45,539 nt of DNA from a bacterium (GCA_022844005.1 JALHMN010000016.1:1-45539); one strand, 5' to 3'; shown: positions 18,751 through 28,955, numbered from the stretch's first letter. Notes: generated by a model from the letters alone, not told the origin. Numbers and translations: made by a program.

Positions 18751-21700
18751 TCAGTAGTCCGTCTTCAGGTTGACGCCGATGCTTGATTTCGCATCGGCGC
18801 CGACCCGGGTGTCGACGCTGATGTTGGGCGTCAGTTCCACTTCCACGCCGACGCTCGGCCCGGTGGCGCCGGTGCCCTGCTGAGCCTTGAGCAGGATATT
18901 GGGCGCCAGGTACTTGCCCACCTCCACGCTCGGGCCTTCGGTGCCGGTGCCGCCCTGGACATCGAGGCGGTCGAGCCCCACCCGCCGACGAAGCTGCTCC
19001 AGGGGACCGCCGCCGGTGCTGCCGCTGACCAGCGTGGCGGCCGACTGGGCCAGCTGGATCGCCTGGAAGGGCGTCAGCGAGGCGGTGCCGGTGCCGAACA
19101 GCAGCCGGGACAGGACCTCGTCCTGAGGCAGGCCCGAACGGGAGCCGAGCTTGATCGTGGGTGCCGAGAGCGTGCCGGACAGCGCCACCTCCCCCGTCGT
19201 CCGGCCGGCCGGGAAGGTGGCCACGGCGGCGATATCGGGATCGATGCGGGCACCTCCCGGAAAGACGATCGAACCGCTCTCGACGGTCAGGCGCTTGCCC
19301 AGCAGATCGAGGGTCCCACGGATCACCTTAAGGTCACCCGCGATCAACGGTTCGCGGGTGGTGCCGCGCACGGTGAAGGCGCCGCCGAACTCGGAATCGA
19401 GACCGCGGCCGCGCACGAAGATCCGGTTGGGCGCGGCGATGCGCAGGTCGAGCCCGACGGCGAGCGGCGCGGCAGGCGGCGGCACGGGCGCATCGTCCTT
19501 TACGCCCGGCCGGTTGATCTCGCGCACATTCAGGACGACGACGTTGGGAGGCAGGCGGTCCGGGATGCGGATATCGGCCTCGATCACCGTGATCTCGCCC
19601 TTGAGCGCGGGCGATCCGAGGTCGGGGCCGAGCGCGAGGTTGGCGCTGAGACGGGCTGTCGCGTCGTCGCGGCGGGCGGCGCGGAAATCGCGCAGCGCCA
19701 ATGTGGCCTGCAGGGGAAACTTCCCGTCGGGGTTCAGTTCGACATGCCCGGACAGGACGACCGTGCCCCCCGAGCCGTCGGTGCCGTTGCCCCTGAGCGC
19801 GAGGCGGCGGCCCTCGGCGGTGATATCGAGCGCGAGATCGTTGACCACGGCTTCGCTCGTCGCGTTCACATAGCGCCCGCCGACGAGCCGCGCCGAGCCG
19901 GCGGCGCGCGGCGCGGTGATCGTCCCGTCGAGCGAAGCCTCGATCACCGCCGTGCCGGTGATCTGGTCGTCGACCGGCAGGACCGGCGCCAATACGCGGC
20001 CGAGGCTGACCGGCCCGGACACCGCGCCGGAGACGGCGCCGTCGGGCGGCAGCGCAAGCGCGAAGGGACGCAGGCGCAGCCGGAGCGGGATATCGGCTTT
20101 CAAGTCGAGCGGCGTCTCGCCCATGCCGGTCACCTGCCCGCCGACCCGCATCCGGTCGCCGGCGAGGTCGGCCCGGGCCGCCAGGGACAGCCGCGGCAGA
20201 TCGGGCGTGGCCCGCAGCCCCTCGGCCTCGAGGGTGAACGTGCCCTCGACGGCGTCGAGCCTGCCGGCGAGGCGGAGGTCGCCGCCGAGCAGGCCCTCGG
20301 GGTTGAGGCCGGGCTTGGCGATGCGGGCGAGCGCGGCGGGTAGGGAATCGAAGCGCAGCCGGGCATCGACCCCGGCGGGATCGAGCCGGCCTTCGACGAC
20401 GAGGTCGCCCTTGTCGATGCCGAACCGGGCCGGCGAGAGCGACAAGGTCCCGGCATCGCCAGTCACGCTGAACGGCGCGCGTAGATCGATCGGCACCTCG
20501 GCGAAGCGCGCGGCGAGCCGGTCGATGTCGAGCCGCCATGCGGCGCCGTCGAGGGCGCCGGCGCCGCCGAGGGAGACCTGGAACGGCTTTCCGGCGGTCC
20601 CGGCGGCCTCGGCGCGGAAGCGGACTGCCTTCTGCGTGCCCTCGATGCCGGCGCGCAACGTGGCGACCCGGTTGTCGCCCTGCAGCAGATCGGCTCCCTG
20701 CAGGTCGAACTGCAGGGCGGGCGTGCCGAGGGCATCGTCGATGGAGCCGCGCAGCCCGGCCCTGGCCAGCGTAGTGCCGTCCAGGTTCAGACCGACCGCC
20801 TCCAGGCGGATCTCGACCCGCTGCCTGGTCCCGGTTCGCTCGAAGCCGATCGTGCCGTCGGCCCGGCCATCCAGCTCCAGGCCGGCGATGCGCGCCGCCG
20901 GACCGATGGAAGCAGCCCGAAGTTCGAGTGCCCCCTCGACCAAGGTCTGCACCAGGTCGTAGCCGAGATCACCGCCCAGGCTGATGCCGGGAGCGGTGAC
21001 GGCGAGACGGCGGGCGGAGAGCAGCCGGCCGCCGGTAAGAGCGAGGTCGCCGCCAATGCCGATCCGTCCGGCGGTGAAGCCGAGATCGGCCTGGACCCGG
21101 CCCGTGAGATCGCCCGCGACGTCCCGAAGGTCGAAGCGGACGGTCGCCGCCGGCAGGTCGTAGCCCTGGACCGCGGCGCCGCGCAGCCGCGCGTCTCCCG
21201 TTACTGCGGGGCTGTCGATAGGGCCGCTCAGCTTCGCCTCGAGGGCGAGGGCGCCACGGGCGATCCCGGGAGCGAGCGGAGCGATGTCCTCGATGCCTGC
21301 ACCAAGGGTCAGGGACAGCGTCCTGGCGACGGTATCGACCTCGCCGTCGAGGCGCAGATCGCCGCCGGCCGCCGTCACGGTCGCTGACTCGATATGCACG
21401 ACGCCCTTATCCCACAGCGCGGCGTAGTCGACGCTGGGCGCGGAGCCCAGCAACGCGGAAAGGCGGCGATCATCCGTCGCGAGATCTTCCAGCCGGGCGG
21501 CGCCCTCAAGCCGATAGCTGCCCGACGCGATGTCGCCCGCGATCCTTCCTTCCGCCATCGCCCGACCGGAGAGGGCCATGCCGGCGAGATCACGCAACGG
21601 CGCGAGATCGCGCAAGGAGAGGGCGAAGCGGGCCGCACTCGGACCACCGCCGGGACGGATATCGGCACTTCCATCGAGTCCGACGGCGCCGGCCATGACG

Positions 21701-23013
21701 GCGAACCGGTCGACCCTGATGCTGCCGGATGCGTCGCGCCGCAGCTGCAGGGCATAGGTGGCCGAGGAGCCGAGGAGAGGACCGACCGCCGCCGGAAGTC
21801 CCTCGAGAGTCCCGGCATCGCCATCGATCGTCGCGTCGAACTGCCCCCCCGCACGCAGACCGATCTCGGCCTTTGCCGTCAGGGTGCCGACCTTCACTCC
21901 ATCCGGCAGGACGAGGGAGGCGTCAAGGTCGCCCGTCGCCTTCAGGTTGTCGATGGTGCCGCGCGCCTGAAAGGAAAGCGCGCCTCGACCGCCGAGGGCC
22001 GGATCGAAACGGGACAGGTCATCGAGCCGCACCGTGCCCGACAGATCGATCGCCGGCCCGTCGGCGCGGCCTTGCAGCGTGAGCGCTCCCAGCGCGGTAT
22101 CGGCGCTCGCCTGCCTGATCTCCACAGCGCCGGTGCCGTCCCACCGCAGCATGGCGCGATAGGCGATCGGTCCGGGATCGGGCAGCAGACCGGGCGCCCT
22201 GGCCGAGCCGTCGATCTCGGCATCAACCCCCTGATCCACCGCCAGGGTGAGGGTCGCCTCGGTGTCGGCGACCCCCTCGACCCGGGCGGTCAGCCGGCCG
22301 CGCCAGGCCTGGGCCGGTCCTTCACCGGAAAGGATCAGGTCGACACGGCCCGCGTCGGCGCCGAGGCGCCGGCCGAGCAGACCGCCCGCCGCCTCGGCGA
22401 CCTCGGCTTCCACCCGCAACGATCCGGCCGCGGCGCCATAGCCGATGGCGACCCGCATCCGGTCGGTCGGCCGATCCAGACGGACGAGGTCGAGATCGAG
22501 GGACCACGAATCGGTGCCGCCGAGCGTCTCGCTGGCGCTGAGGGAGAGTGTCAGCGCCTCGCCCAGGACCGCCGCATCGACATTGATGCGATCGATGGCG
22601 AGCGCCTGTACCGGCAGCAGCGGGGGCACGAGCGCGGGCAACCCACCCCCTGCGGCGCCGGCATCGTCCGGCGGCAGGCCATGAACATCGAGCCGGGTGA
22701 TGCCGAGAGAGCGGGGACGGAAGTCCAGACGGCGCAGGTCCGACCAGGTCCAGTCGGCGCGGACATCATCGACCGTGGCGATCGGCCGGCCTTCCGCGGT
22801 GACGGTGATGCGCCCGACCTCCACATGCCAGAGCGCCAGGGGCCGGAGGTCGTCGATGCGGATGTCGAGGCCGGCGATCCGGCTGGCGGCTGCACCGGCG
22901 AGGCCGGCCAGCATCCGCCGCCCGCTTTCGGTGGCGAGGGTCAGCGCGAGCGCCGAGACGACCAGCACGCACACGGCGATGACGATGAGCAGAACGCGGC
23001 CGAGGCGGCGCAT
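18751..23013 (-). CDS. tamB: TamB (DUF490) translocation/assembly module protein
   Basis: 1,420-residue AsmA-superfamily protein that bridges inner and outer membranes. It works with TamA in outer-membrane protein insertion and probably phospholipid transport. There is one N-terminal signal-anchor helix (VLLIVIAVCVLVVSALALTLA, about residues 8-28), then very long beta-rich repeats of the type LDGRADGTIGFERTGT and SGTVRLDDLSRFDP that should build a hydrophobic groove. The C-terminal DUF490 domain includes GKRLTVESGSIVFPGGARIDPDIA and ends GVNLKTDY. The ATG overlaps the tamA stop by one base (TGATG), so the pair is coupled. Confidence 0.95.
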   Translation of the reverse strand: MRRLGRVLLIVIAVCVLVVSALALTLATESGRRMLAGLAGAAASRIAGLDIRIDDLRPLALWHVEVGRITVTAEGRPIATVDDVRADWTWSDLRRLDFRPRSLGITRLDVHGLPPDDAGAAGGGLPALVPPLLPVQALAIDRINVDAAVLGEALTLSLSASETLGGTDSWSLDLDLVRLDRPTDRMRVAIGYGAAAGSLRVEAEVAEAAGGLLGRRLGADAGRVDLILSGEGPAQAWRGRLTARVEGVADTEATLTLAVDQGVDAEIDGSARAPGLLPDPGPIAYRAMLRWDGTGAVEIRQASADTALGALTLQGRADGPAIDLSGTVRLDDLSRFDPALGGRGALSFQARGTIDNLKATGDLDASLVLPDGVKVGTLTAKAEIGLRAGGQFDATIDGDAGTLEGLPAAVGPLLGSSATYALQLRRDASGSIRVDRFAVMAGAVGLDGSADIRPGGGPSAARFALSLRDLAPLRDLAGMALSGRAMAEGRIAGDIASGSYRLEGAARLEDLATDDRRLSALLGSAPSVDYAALWDKGVVHIESATVTAAGGDLRLDGEVDTVARTLSLTLGAGIEDIAPLAPGIARGALALEAKLSGPIDSPAVTGDARLRGAAVQGYDLPAATVRFDLRDVAGDLTGRVQADLGFTAGRIGIGGDLALTGGRLLSARRLAVTAPGISLGGDLGYDLVQTLVEGALELRAASIGPAARIAGLELDGRADGTIGFERTGTRQRVEIRLEAVGLNLDGTTLARAGLRGSIDDALGTPALQFDLQGADLLQGDNRVATLRAGIEGTQKAVRFRAEAAGTAGKPFQVSLGGAGALDGAAWRLDIDRLAARFAEVPIDLRAPFSVTGDAGTLSLSPARFGIDKGDLVVEGRLDPAGVDARLRFDSLPAALARIAKPGLNPEGLLGGDLRLAGRLDAVEGTFTLEAEGLRATPDLPRLSLAARADLAGDRMRVGGQVTGMGETPLDLKADIPLRLRLRPFALALPPDGAVSGAVSGPVSLGRVLAPVLPVDDQITGTAVIEASLDGTITAPRAAGSARLVGGRYVNATSEAVVNDLALDITAEGRRLALRGNGTDGSGGTVVLSGHVELNPDGKFPLQATLALRDFRAARRDDATARLSANLALGPDLGSPALKGEITVIEADIRIPDRLPPNVVVLNVREINRPGVKDDAPVPPPAAPLAVGLDLRIAAPNRIFVRGRGLDSEFGGAFTVRGTTREPLIAGDLKVIRGTLDLLGKRLTVESGSIVFPGGARIDPDIAAVATFPAGRTTGEVALSGTLSAPTIKLGSRSGLPQDEVLSRLLFGTGTASLTPFQAIQLAQSAATLVSGSTGGGPLEQLRRRVGLDRLDVQGGTGTEGPSVEVGKYLAPNILLKAQQGTGATGPSVGVEVELTPNISVDTRVGADAKSSIGVNLKTDY

Positions 23014-24803
23014 CAGAAGGCTTGGCCGAGGCTGATGTAGAACTGGAAGCTGTCGTCGATGCCGGGGCGGCGGTTCAGCGGGAAGGCGACATCGGCCCGC
23101 AAGGGCCCGAAGCTCGTGTAATAGCGCAGGCCTATCCCGGCCGCATATTGGATGCGCTCGCCGAAATCGGGCGTCGCGCTGCGATAGGTGTTGCCGGCGT
23201 CGAGAAACGGAACCACGCCGATAGTCTCGGTGATACGGATCCGGGCTTCGATACCGGCCTTGAGCTGGGATCGGCCACCGATCGGATCACGGTCCGAATC
23301 GAGCGGGCCGACGCGCTGATATTCATAGCCGCGGATCGAACCGCCGCCGCCCGAATAGAGCCGCCAGGTGGCCGGTACGTCCGACAGGGTCGCGCCGAGC
23401 AGAGCCCCGAAGGCCGCCCGTACCGCGAGCACCAGCCGCTTTTCCGGCAAGACCTCGTGATAGGCCGCGCCGGCGAGGAGGAAGCGATGGAACGTCGTGC
23501 CCTCCTCGGGTTGCAGGACCGGCGTGTAGCCGAGGGTCAGCCGCGAACCGCTGGAGGGATCCAGGAGGTCGTTGCTGGTGTCGCGGCGCAGTTGGAAGGG
23601 AAAGGACAGCAGGAGAAACTGCTCGGTGCCGGTCTGGTCGTCGACTTCCAGCGCCTCGATGCCGATCCCGGCACTGCCGGTGACCTTCTCGACAAGGGGC
23701 CGCTCCAGCGAGGCGTTGATAGCGGCCGAGCGGCTGTCATAGGCATCCTGCTCCTCACGCTTGACGGTGGCGCCGAGAAGCAGCGTGTCGGTCTCGGTGA
23801 AGAAGCTCCGCTCGCGATACTGGGCACCGAGGCCGAGCTGGTTCTGGGCCAGCTGGGCGGTGAGATCGAGCGTTTCCGCCCGGCCGAAGAGATTGCGGTG
23901 ACGCCAGAACAGTTCGGTCCCGAAGCCGATGTCGGAATCGTATCGAAGGCCGATACCGACCGAGCGGCGCTCCCGCTCGGCCACTTCGATGCTGATCGGC
24001 ACCTCGCCCGCGGCGTCGGCCATCGTGGCCGGATCGATGACGATGGAGGAAAACAGGCCGGAACGGCCCAGCGCCCGGCGGCCCTCGTCGATCTTGCCCT
24101 GATCGTAGGGGTCACCCTCCTTCCAAGGGAGTTGCCCGAGGAGATGCTCACGCTCGACATCGCTCAGGCCGGAAAGCGACAGGGGTCCGAAGGTGGCCGG
24201 AGCGCCCGGGTCGATCCTGAGGTCGACCTCCATGCGTGCGGTGGCGTGATCGACCACGATGTCGTGATCGAGCAGGCGGGCGAAGGGATAGGCCTTCTGG
24301 GCCAGCCGGGCGAGCACCGCGCCTTCGGCGCCAGCGATATCGGGGGCACGCGCGGGGTCACCGATTTTAGGAAGGTCGAGACCGGCGAGGACATCGAGCG
24401 GGACTTTCCCCCGCAGATCGATGCGAAAGGCGCCGATGTTGAAGCGGGGGCCGAGGTCGATGTCGATCCTGATGGTCGGCGGGTCAGTCGAGCTATCCTG
24501 CGCGTCGGCAACCACCGCGCCGTAGTAGCCTTCGGACCGCAGGAGGTCGGAGATCAACTTCAGGTCTTCGGCGATGCGTCGGCGTAGCCCGAGCCGTGTG
24601 GCGGGAGGGCGATCCTTGCGGGCGACGAGGGCGGACACCGCGGCAATCGATCCGTCGAGATCCGCATTGCCGGTCTTCTCGATCTCGACACCGTAGGAGA
24701 AGTCCCGGCGATCACCCTCCACCGGCTGCGCGCGCGGACCGACCGCCCCTGAAACGAGAAGCAGAACCAACAGGGCAATGCGGGCGTGCGAGTTCCCGGC
24801 CAA
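23013..24803 (-). CDS. tamA: TamA outer-membrane BamA/Omp85-family protein
   Basis: 596-residue outer-membrane component of the TAM complex. A signal peptide (HARIALLVLLLVSGAVGPRAQ) is followed by POTRA domains (to about residue 265) and a C-terminal Omp85 barrel with GGGGSIRGYEYQRVGP, the conserved lid-loop motif. The protein ends in Phe (FYISLGQAF), as barrel substrates of BAM usually do. The start is TTG at 24803 with only a tight AGG nearby; it gives a proper signal peptide and no in-frame ATG does better, so I kept it with some doubt. Length is normal for TamA. Confidence 0.93.
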   Translation of the reverse strand: MAGNSHARIALLVLLLVSGAVGPRAQPVEGDRRDFSYGVEIEKTGNADLDGSIAAVSALVARKDRPPATRLGLRRRIAEDLKLISDLLRSEGYYGAVVADAQDSSTDPPTIRIDIDLGPRFNIGAFRIDLRGKVPLDVLAGLDLPKIGDPARAPDIAGAEGAVLARLAQKAYPFARLLDHDIVVDHATARMEVDLRIDPGAPATFGPLSLSGLSDVEREHLLGQLPWKEGDPYDQGKIDEGRRALGRSGLFSSIVIDPATMADAAGEVPISIEVAERERRSVGIGLRYDSDIGFGTELFWRHRNLFGRAETLDLTAQLAQNQLGLGAQYRERSFFTETDTLLLGATVKREEQDAYDSRSAAINASLERPLVEKVTGSAGIGIEALEVDDQTGTEQFLLLSFPFQLRRDTSNDLLDPSSGSRLTLGYTPVLQPEEGTTFHRFLLAGAAYHEVLPEKRLVLAVRAAFGALLGATLSDVPATWRLYSGGGGSIRGYEYQRVGPLDSDRDPIGGRSQLKAGIEARIRITETIGVVPFLDAGNTYRSATPDFGERIQYAAGIGLRYYTSFGPLRADVAFPLNRRPGIDDSFQFYISLGQAF

Positions 24804-24890
24804 ACCTCGTTCCCGACGTTAACGCCTATGCTCAAGCGGCTTCAAGGGAGAATGGTTCCGGCGCGCCCCTCCGGCAACCCCGCCCCGGCG

Positions 24891-25871
24891 TTAGGCCAGC
24901 ACTTCGCGATTGACGCAATTGTCGGGATTGGGATTGCCGTCCAGGACCGCAAGGATGTTGGTGACGGTGGCGATGCCCATACGGTCCATCGCTTCCTTCG
25001 TCACCCCGGCCATGTGCGGGGCGGCGATGATGTTGGGCAGCTTCAAGAGCGGGTTGTCCGGCTCCGGCGGTTCCTTGTCGAAGACGTCGAGGCCGGCGCC
25101 GGCGAGCTTCTTTCCCGCCAGCGCGGCATGCAGCGCCGGTTCGTCGACAATGCCGCCGCGCGCGGTATTGACCAGATAGGCGGAAGGCTTCATCCGGCCG
25201 ATGCGGGCGGCATTGAACATGTCGATCGTCTCCGGGTTCTTCGGGCAGTGAATGGAGACGAAATCGGCACGGGGCAGGGCAGCGTCGAGATCGGTGACCG
25301 GCTCGCAGCCCGCCGCGCGAACCGCTTCCGTCTTCACATAGGGATCGTAAATCAGGACATTCATGTCCATGGCGAGGCAGCGCCGGGCCGTGCGGGTGCC
25401 GATGCGCCCGAATCCCACGATCAGCACCGTCTTCTCGAACAGGTCGAAGGGCAGACTGCCGAAGCGGTCGTTCCAGCGGCCGGTACGCACTTGGGCATCG
25501 AGTTCGGCATGCCGCTTCGCCAAGGCCATCATGAAGAAGACCGCCTGCTCGGCGACCGATGGCGAGTTGGCGATGCCGGCGATCATCAGCGGTATGCGCT
25601 TCTCGCTCAGCGCCGGGACATCGACGGCGTCATAGCCGACCCCGATGCGCGCTACCACCCGCATGCGCGGCGACACCCCCAGCTCAGGCCGGCCGAAGGG
25701 CGTGACACCGAGGGCCACGCCTTCGATATCGCCCAGCATCGAATGGAACTCGGCGGTGGTGATCAGCTGGTTGAAGGAGACCGCCTCGACATCGGGCCTG
25801 CTGCGGGCCAGCGCCCAGGCGGAGGGCGACATGGTTTCGGGCAGCAGGATCTTCTTCTTGTTGGTCGTCAT
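24891..25871 (-). CDS. D-2-hydroxyacid dehydrogenase (NAD(P)-dependent)
   Basis: 326-residue member of the D-isomer-specific 2-hydroxyacid dehydrogenase family, which interconverts a 2-hydroxy acid and its 2-oxo acid. Rossmann motif VGFGRIGTRTARR lies near residue 151. The catalytic Arg is in NTARGGIVDEPAL, Glu in GLDVFDKEPPEPDNPL and His in APHMAGVT. It is the last gene of a seven-gene leftward operon and lies 20 bases after an Ldh-family dehydrogenase of unrelated fold. Substrate unknown; the transport and aldolase context suggests a sugar-derived acid, not D-3-phosphoglycerate (no ACT domain). Confidence 0.92.
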   Translation of the reverse strand: MTTNKKKILLPETMSPSAWALARSRPDVEAVSFNQLITTAEFHSMLGDIEGVALGVTPFGRPELGVSPRMRVVARIGVGYDAVDVPALSEKRIPLMIAGIANSPSVAEQAVFFMMALAKRHAELDAQVRTGRWNDRFGSLPFDLFEKTVLIVGFGRIGTRTARRCLAMDMNVLIYDPYVKTEAVRAAGCEPVTDLDAALPRADFVSIHCPKNPETIDMFNAARIGRMKPSAYLVNTARGGIVDEPALHAALAGKKLAGAGLDVFDKEPPEPDNPLLKLPNIIAAPHMAGVTKEAMDRMGIATVTNILAVLDGNPNPDNCVNREVLA

Positions 25872-25891
25872 GATATCGCTGTCTCCGGAAG

Positions 25892-26977
25892 TCAGGCCGT
25901 GGCGGCCTGGATGCGGCGTTCGTCGAGCCCCACGGCGCGCGCGCAGGCGACGATGGAGCCCCAGGTGTCGTCGGGAAGCGGCACCCCTTCGGCGCGGCGT
26001 TTGGCGCGCATGCGTTCTTCGGGTTCACCCGGCAGCAGGATCTCGTCCCCCGGCTTCGCCGTTTTCGCACCCTTCACGAACGCCATGTAGCGGCTGACGT
26101 CGCCCGGGAAGAAGCCGGTCGGGTCTACCACCGCGGGGTTCACGTAAATGGAGAACATCCCGTTGGCGAAGGGCCGGCCATGGGAGGTGGCGCCGGTGCC
26201 CGACAAGGCGCCGCCCAGCACCTCGCACATGAAAGCGAGGCCGGCGCCCTTGTGCTCGCCGAAGGCGCGGATGGCGCCCTGGCCCTGCGCGTGGTTGCGC
26301 GGACCGGTGGGCGTGTAGTCGCCGTAAAGGAGATGCGGGTCGTTCCCGGGCTTGCCGTCGGGGCCGATCAGCGCGTCCTCGGGGATGGCCTTGCCGCCCT
26401 GGCTCGCCACAAGGACCTTGCCCTCGGCGACGATCGAGGTGGCGAAGTCGAGCACCAGCGGACCGCGTCCCGGCAGCGGTACGCCCACACAATAGGGAGC
26501 AGTGGAGAAGCGCCGTTCGACACCGCCATGCGGGGCGACCAGAACGCTGCCGGCGGCATTGGCGAAGTGAACGGAAACGAGGCCCGCCTCCGCCGCCATT
26601 TCGGCCCAGTCGCCGACCCGCCCGATATGCCCGGCGTTGCGGAGCGCCACGGCAGAGAGGCCCATGGCCTTGCATTTCTCGATGCCGATCGCGACCGCTT
26701 GGGGGGCGACCGTCTGTCCGAATCCGAACTTGCCGTCGACCACGGCCAGCACGGGGGTGTCGACCAGCAGGTCGACCTCGATGTCGGCATGGATGGCACC
26801 GTCCCGCTTCTGCTGCACGTAGCGGGGGACCCGGACCACGCCGTGGCTGTCGTGGCCGGTGAGATTGGCGGAGACGAGGTAGCGGCCGACACGTTCCGCT
26901 TCCGCCGGCGAGCACCCGGCCGCCGCGAAGATATCGGCGATGAAACCTTCGAGCGCCGCCGCCTTTATGGTGACCAT
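25892..26977 (-). CDS. Ldh-family (malate/L-lactate/sulfolactate-type) oxidoreductase
   Basis: 361-residue enzyme of the Ldh_2/MDH2 family, whose members oxidise malate, lactate, ureidoglycolate or sulfolactate with NAD(P). Typical segments are GHDSHGVVRVPRYVQ (about residues 53-67), the active-site NAGHIGRVGDWAEMAAEAG, VAPHGGVERRFSTAPYCVGVP, and GPRNHAQGQGAIRAFGEHKGAGLAFMCEVLGGALSG. ATG at 26977 lies 12 bases after the SDR gene. The adjacent D-2-hydroxyacid dehydrogenase normally has the opposite stereochemical preference, so the two together could epimerise one hydroxy acid. Confidence 0.92.
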   Translation of the reverse strand: MVTIKAAALEGFIADIFAAAGCSPAEAERVGRYLVSANLTGHDSHGVVRVPRYVQQKRDGAIHADIEVDLLVDTPVLAVVDGKFGFGQTVAPQAVAIGIEKCKAMGLSAVALRNAGHIGRVGDWAEMAAEAGLVSVHFANAAGSVLVAPHGGVERRFSTAPYCVGVPLPGRGPLVLDFATSIVAEGKVLVASQGGKAIPEDALIGPDGKPGNDPHLLYGDYTPTGPRNHAQGQGAIRAFGEHKGAGLAFMCEVLGGALSGTGATSHGRPFANGMFSIYVNPAVVDPTGFFPGDVSRYMAFVKGAKTAKPGDEILLPGEPEERMRAKRRAEGVPLPDDTWGSIVACARAVGLDERRIQAATA

Positions 26978-26989
26978 GAAGCCCTGCCT

Positions 26990-27751
26990 TCAGCCTCGAT
27001 TCTGCTGGGCGGCAACATAGCCGCGATTCCAGGTGGGGCTGATCAGCACTTCGTTGATGCAGACATGCGCCGGGCGCGTGGCGATGTAGAGGATGAGGTC
27101 GCCCATGTCCGCCGACTGCAGCATCTTGGCCCTATCGGCCTTGCTGACCGGAATCGGGCGCTTGTCGAGGATCGGCGTCGCCACCTCGGCCGGGCAGAGC
27201 ACCGAGGAGCGGATGTTGTTGGTGCATTCCTCGAGATTGATCGTATGGCTCATCGCCACCACGGCGTGCTTCGCCGCCGTATAGGCGGTGCCCGACAGCG
27301 CGCTGATGAAGCGCCCGGCCCAGGAGGCGGTGTGGATCATCACGCCGTCCTTCTGCGCCCGCATCATCGGCAGGGAAGCGATGACGCAATAATAGGCGGA
27401 GGACAGGTTGCCGTGAATGACGGTATCGGCGCCGGCATAGTCGAGTTCCGACCAGCGGCGCTTCGGGATGTTGAGGCCGGCGTTGTTGACCAGGATGTCG
27501 AGGCGGCCGAACTTTTCCTTGATGGCGGCGCCCGTCTTCTCGGCCGTGGACGCCTTCATCAGGTCGCCGGCCTTGACCAGCGCGGTGCCGCCGGCGGCTT
27601 TGATGCGCTTCGCCACGTCCTCCAGCGGCTCTTTGCGCCGGCCGGTCAGCACGACCGCGGCGCCCGCCTTCGCCAGCGCGAGGGCGCCCGCTTCGCCAAT
27701 GCCCGAACCCGCTCCGGTGACCCAGGCCACCTTCCCCTTCAGATCACTCAA
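26990..27751 (-). CDS. SDR-family NAD(P)-dependent oxidoreductase
   Basis: 253-residue classical short-chain dehydrogenase. The nucleotide motif TGAGSGIG is at residues 12-19, NNAG at 89-92, and the catalytic residues are Ser143, Tyr157 and Lys161 (AYTAAK). The C-terminal LISPTWNRGYVAAQQ fits classical SDRs. The start is TTG at 27751, supported by a GGAGG site 8 bases upstream and by the family N-terminus (MSDLKGKVAWVTG). It lies between the ABC ATPase gene and the Ldh-family gene in one operon, so it probably oxidises the imported sugar, polyol or hydroxy acid. Exact substrate not known. Confidence 0.93.
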   Translation of the reverse strand: MSDLKGKVAWVTGAGSGIGEAGALALAKAGAAVVLTGRRKEPLEDVAKRIKAAGGTALVKAGDLMKASTAEKTGAAIKEKFGRLDILVNNAGLNIPKRRWSELDYAGADTVIHGNLSSAYYCVIASLPMMRAQKDGVMIHTASWAGRFISALSGTAYTAAKHAVVAMSHTINLEECTNNIRSSVLCPAEVATPILDKRPIPVSKADRAKMLQSADMGDLILYIATRPAHVCINEVLISPTWNRGYVAAQQNRG

Positions 27752-27814
27752 AAGCGTTCCCTCCGGTCAACGCGCGAGGCTCAGAGCGGCCCGCGTCGGT
27801 ACTCTACACGAAGC

Positions 27815-28915
27815 TCAGAGCACCATGCCCGTCTCGTCATCGATCAGGTGCATATTGGACAGGTCCGCGGCGAGTGCCATGCGCGCGTCCGACTGGGCGC
27901 CCGCCGTGGGGTTCACACTGGCGCAGATCTCGGTGCCGTTCACGGTGAAATAGACCAGCGTTTCCTGGCCCATCGGTTCGGTCACGTCGAGCGTCACCTC
28001 GAAAGGGTGCTGCTCGGGCTCGAGATGCCTGGGCACTTCGGTGATGTGTTCCGGCCTGAGGCCGAACAGCAGCCGGCTTTTCGACAGATGCGGCTGATAG
28101 CGCGCCGTACGGCTGGCCGGCACGGGAAAGGTGATCTCGTCGGTCAGGCGCACGCGCAGGGCACCGGCCGCCTGTTCCAGCCGGCAGGGGATCATGTTCA
28201 TCGCCGGGGAGCCGATGAAGCTCGCCACGAATTTGGTGGCCGGGGCGTGATAGAGATCGTTGGGGGCGCCCACCTGCTCGATATTGCCGCCATTCATCAC
28301 CACCACGCGGTCGGCCAGTGTCATCGCCTCGACCTGGTCGTGGGTCACGTAGACGGTGGTGGTGCGCACCTTCTGGTGCACCTTCTTGATCTCGGTGCGC
28401 ATCTGCACGCGAAGCTTGGCATCGAGGTTCGACAGTGGCTCGTCGAACAGGAATACCTTCGGGTCGCGCACGATGGCCCGGCCCATGGCGACGCGCTGGC
28501 GCTGCCCGCCCGAGAGCTGCTTGGGCTTGCGCTGCAGCAACTCGGTGATGTCGAGGATCCTGGCCGCGCTCTGGACGCGCACGTCGATATCCGCTTTCGG
28601 CATTTTTTTCAGCCTGAGCCCGAACGACATGTTCTCATAGACGGTCATATGCGGATAAAGCGCGTAGTTCTGGAACACCATGGCGATGTCGCGGTCCTTC
28701 GGCGGCACGTCATTCACCACCTGGTCACCGATCAGGATGTCGCCGGCGGTGATCTCCTCGAGGCCTGCGATCATCCGCAAGGTAGTGGACTTCCCGCAGC
28801 CGGAAGGACCCACCAGGACCACGAACTCCTTGTCGGCGATGTCGAGATCGATGCCGCGGACGGCCGGCGTCTCGTCGTAGTTCTTCACGACCTTGCGAAG
28901 CGTCACCTGTGCCAT
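27815..28915 (-). CDS. Carbohydrate ABC transporter ATP-binding protein (UgpC/MalK type)
   Basis: 366-residue ATPase of a CUT1 importer. Walker [10 protein letters not shown] (about residues 36-44), Q-loop QNYALYPHM, signature [14 protein letters not shown], Walker [13 protein letters not shown] and the H-loop [11 protein letters not shown] are intact. The C-terminal OB-like regulatory domain (about residues 240-366, GLRPEHI) is that of MalK/UgpC proteins. It follows the permease genes by 40 bases. No second ATPase is present, so it should form a homodimer under the two permeases. Confidence 0.95.
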   Translation of the reverse strand: MAQVTLRKVVKNYDETPAVRGIDLDIADKEFVVLVGPSGCGKSTTLRMIAGLEEITAGDILIGDQVVNDVPPKDRDIAMVFQNYALYPHMTVYENMSFGLRLKKMPKADIDVRVQSAARILDITELLQRKPKQLSGGQRQRVAMGRAIVRDPKVFLFDEPLSNLDAKLRVQMRTEIKKVHQKVRTTTVYVTHDQVEAMTLADRVVVMNGGNIEQVGAPNDLYHAPATKFVASFIGSPAMNMIPCRLEQAAGALRVRLTDEITFPVPASRTARYQPHLSKSRLLFGLRPEHITEVPRHLEPEQHPFEVTLDVTEPMGQETLVYFTVNGTEICASVNPTAGAQSDARMALAADLSNMHLIDDETGMVL

Positions 28916-28955
28916 GGCAGCCCTGAACTCCCTGTGCTCGCAGACTTTCTTCTTG

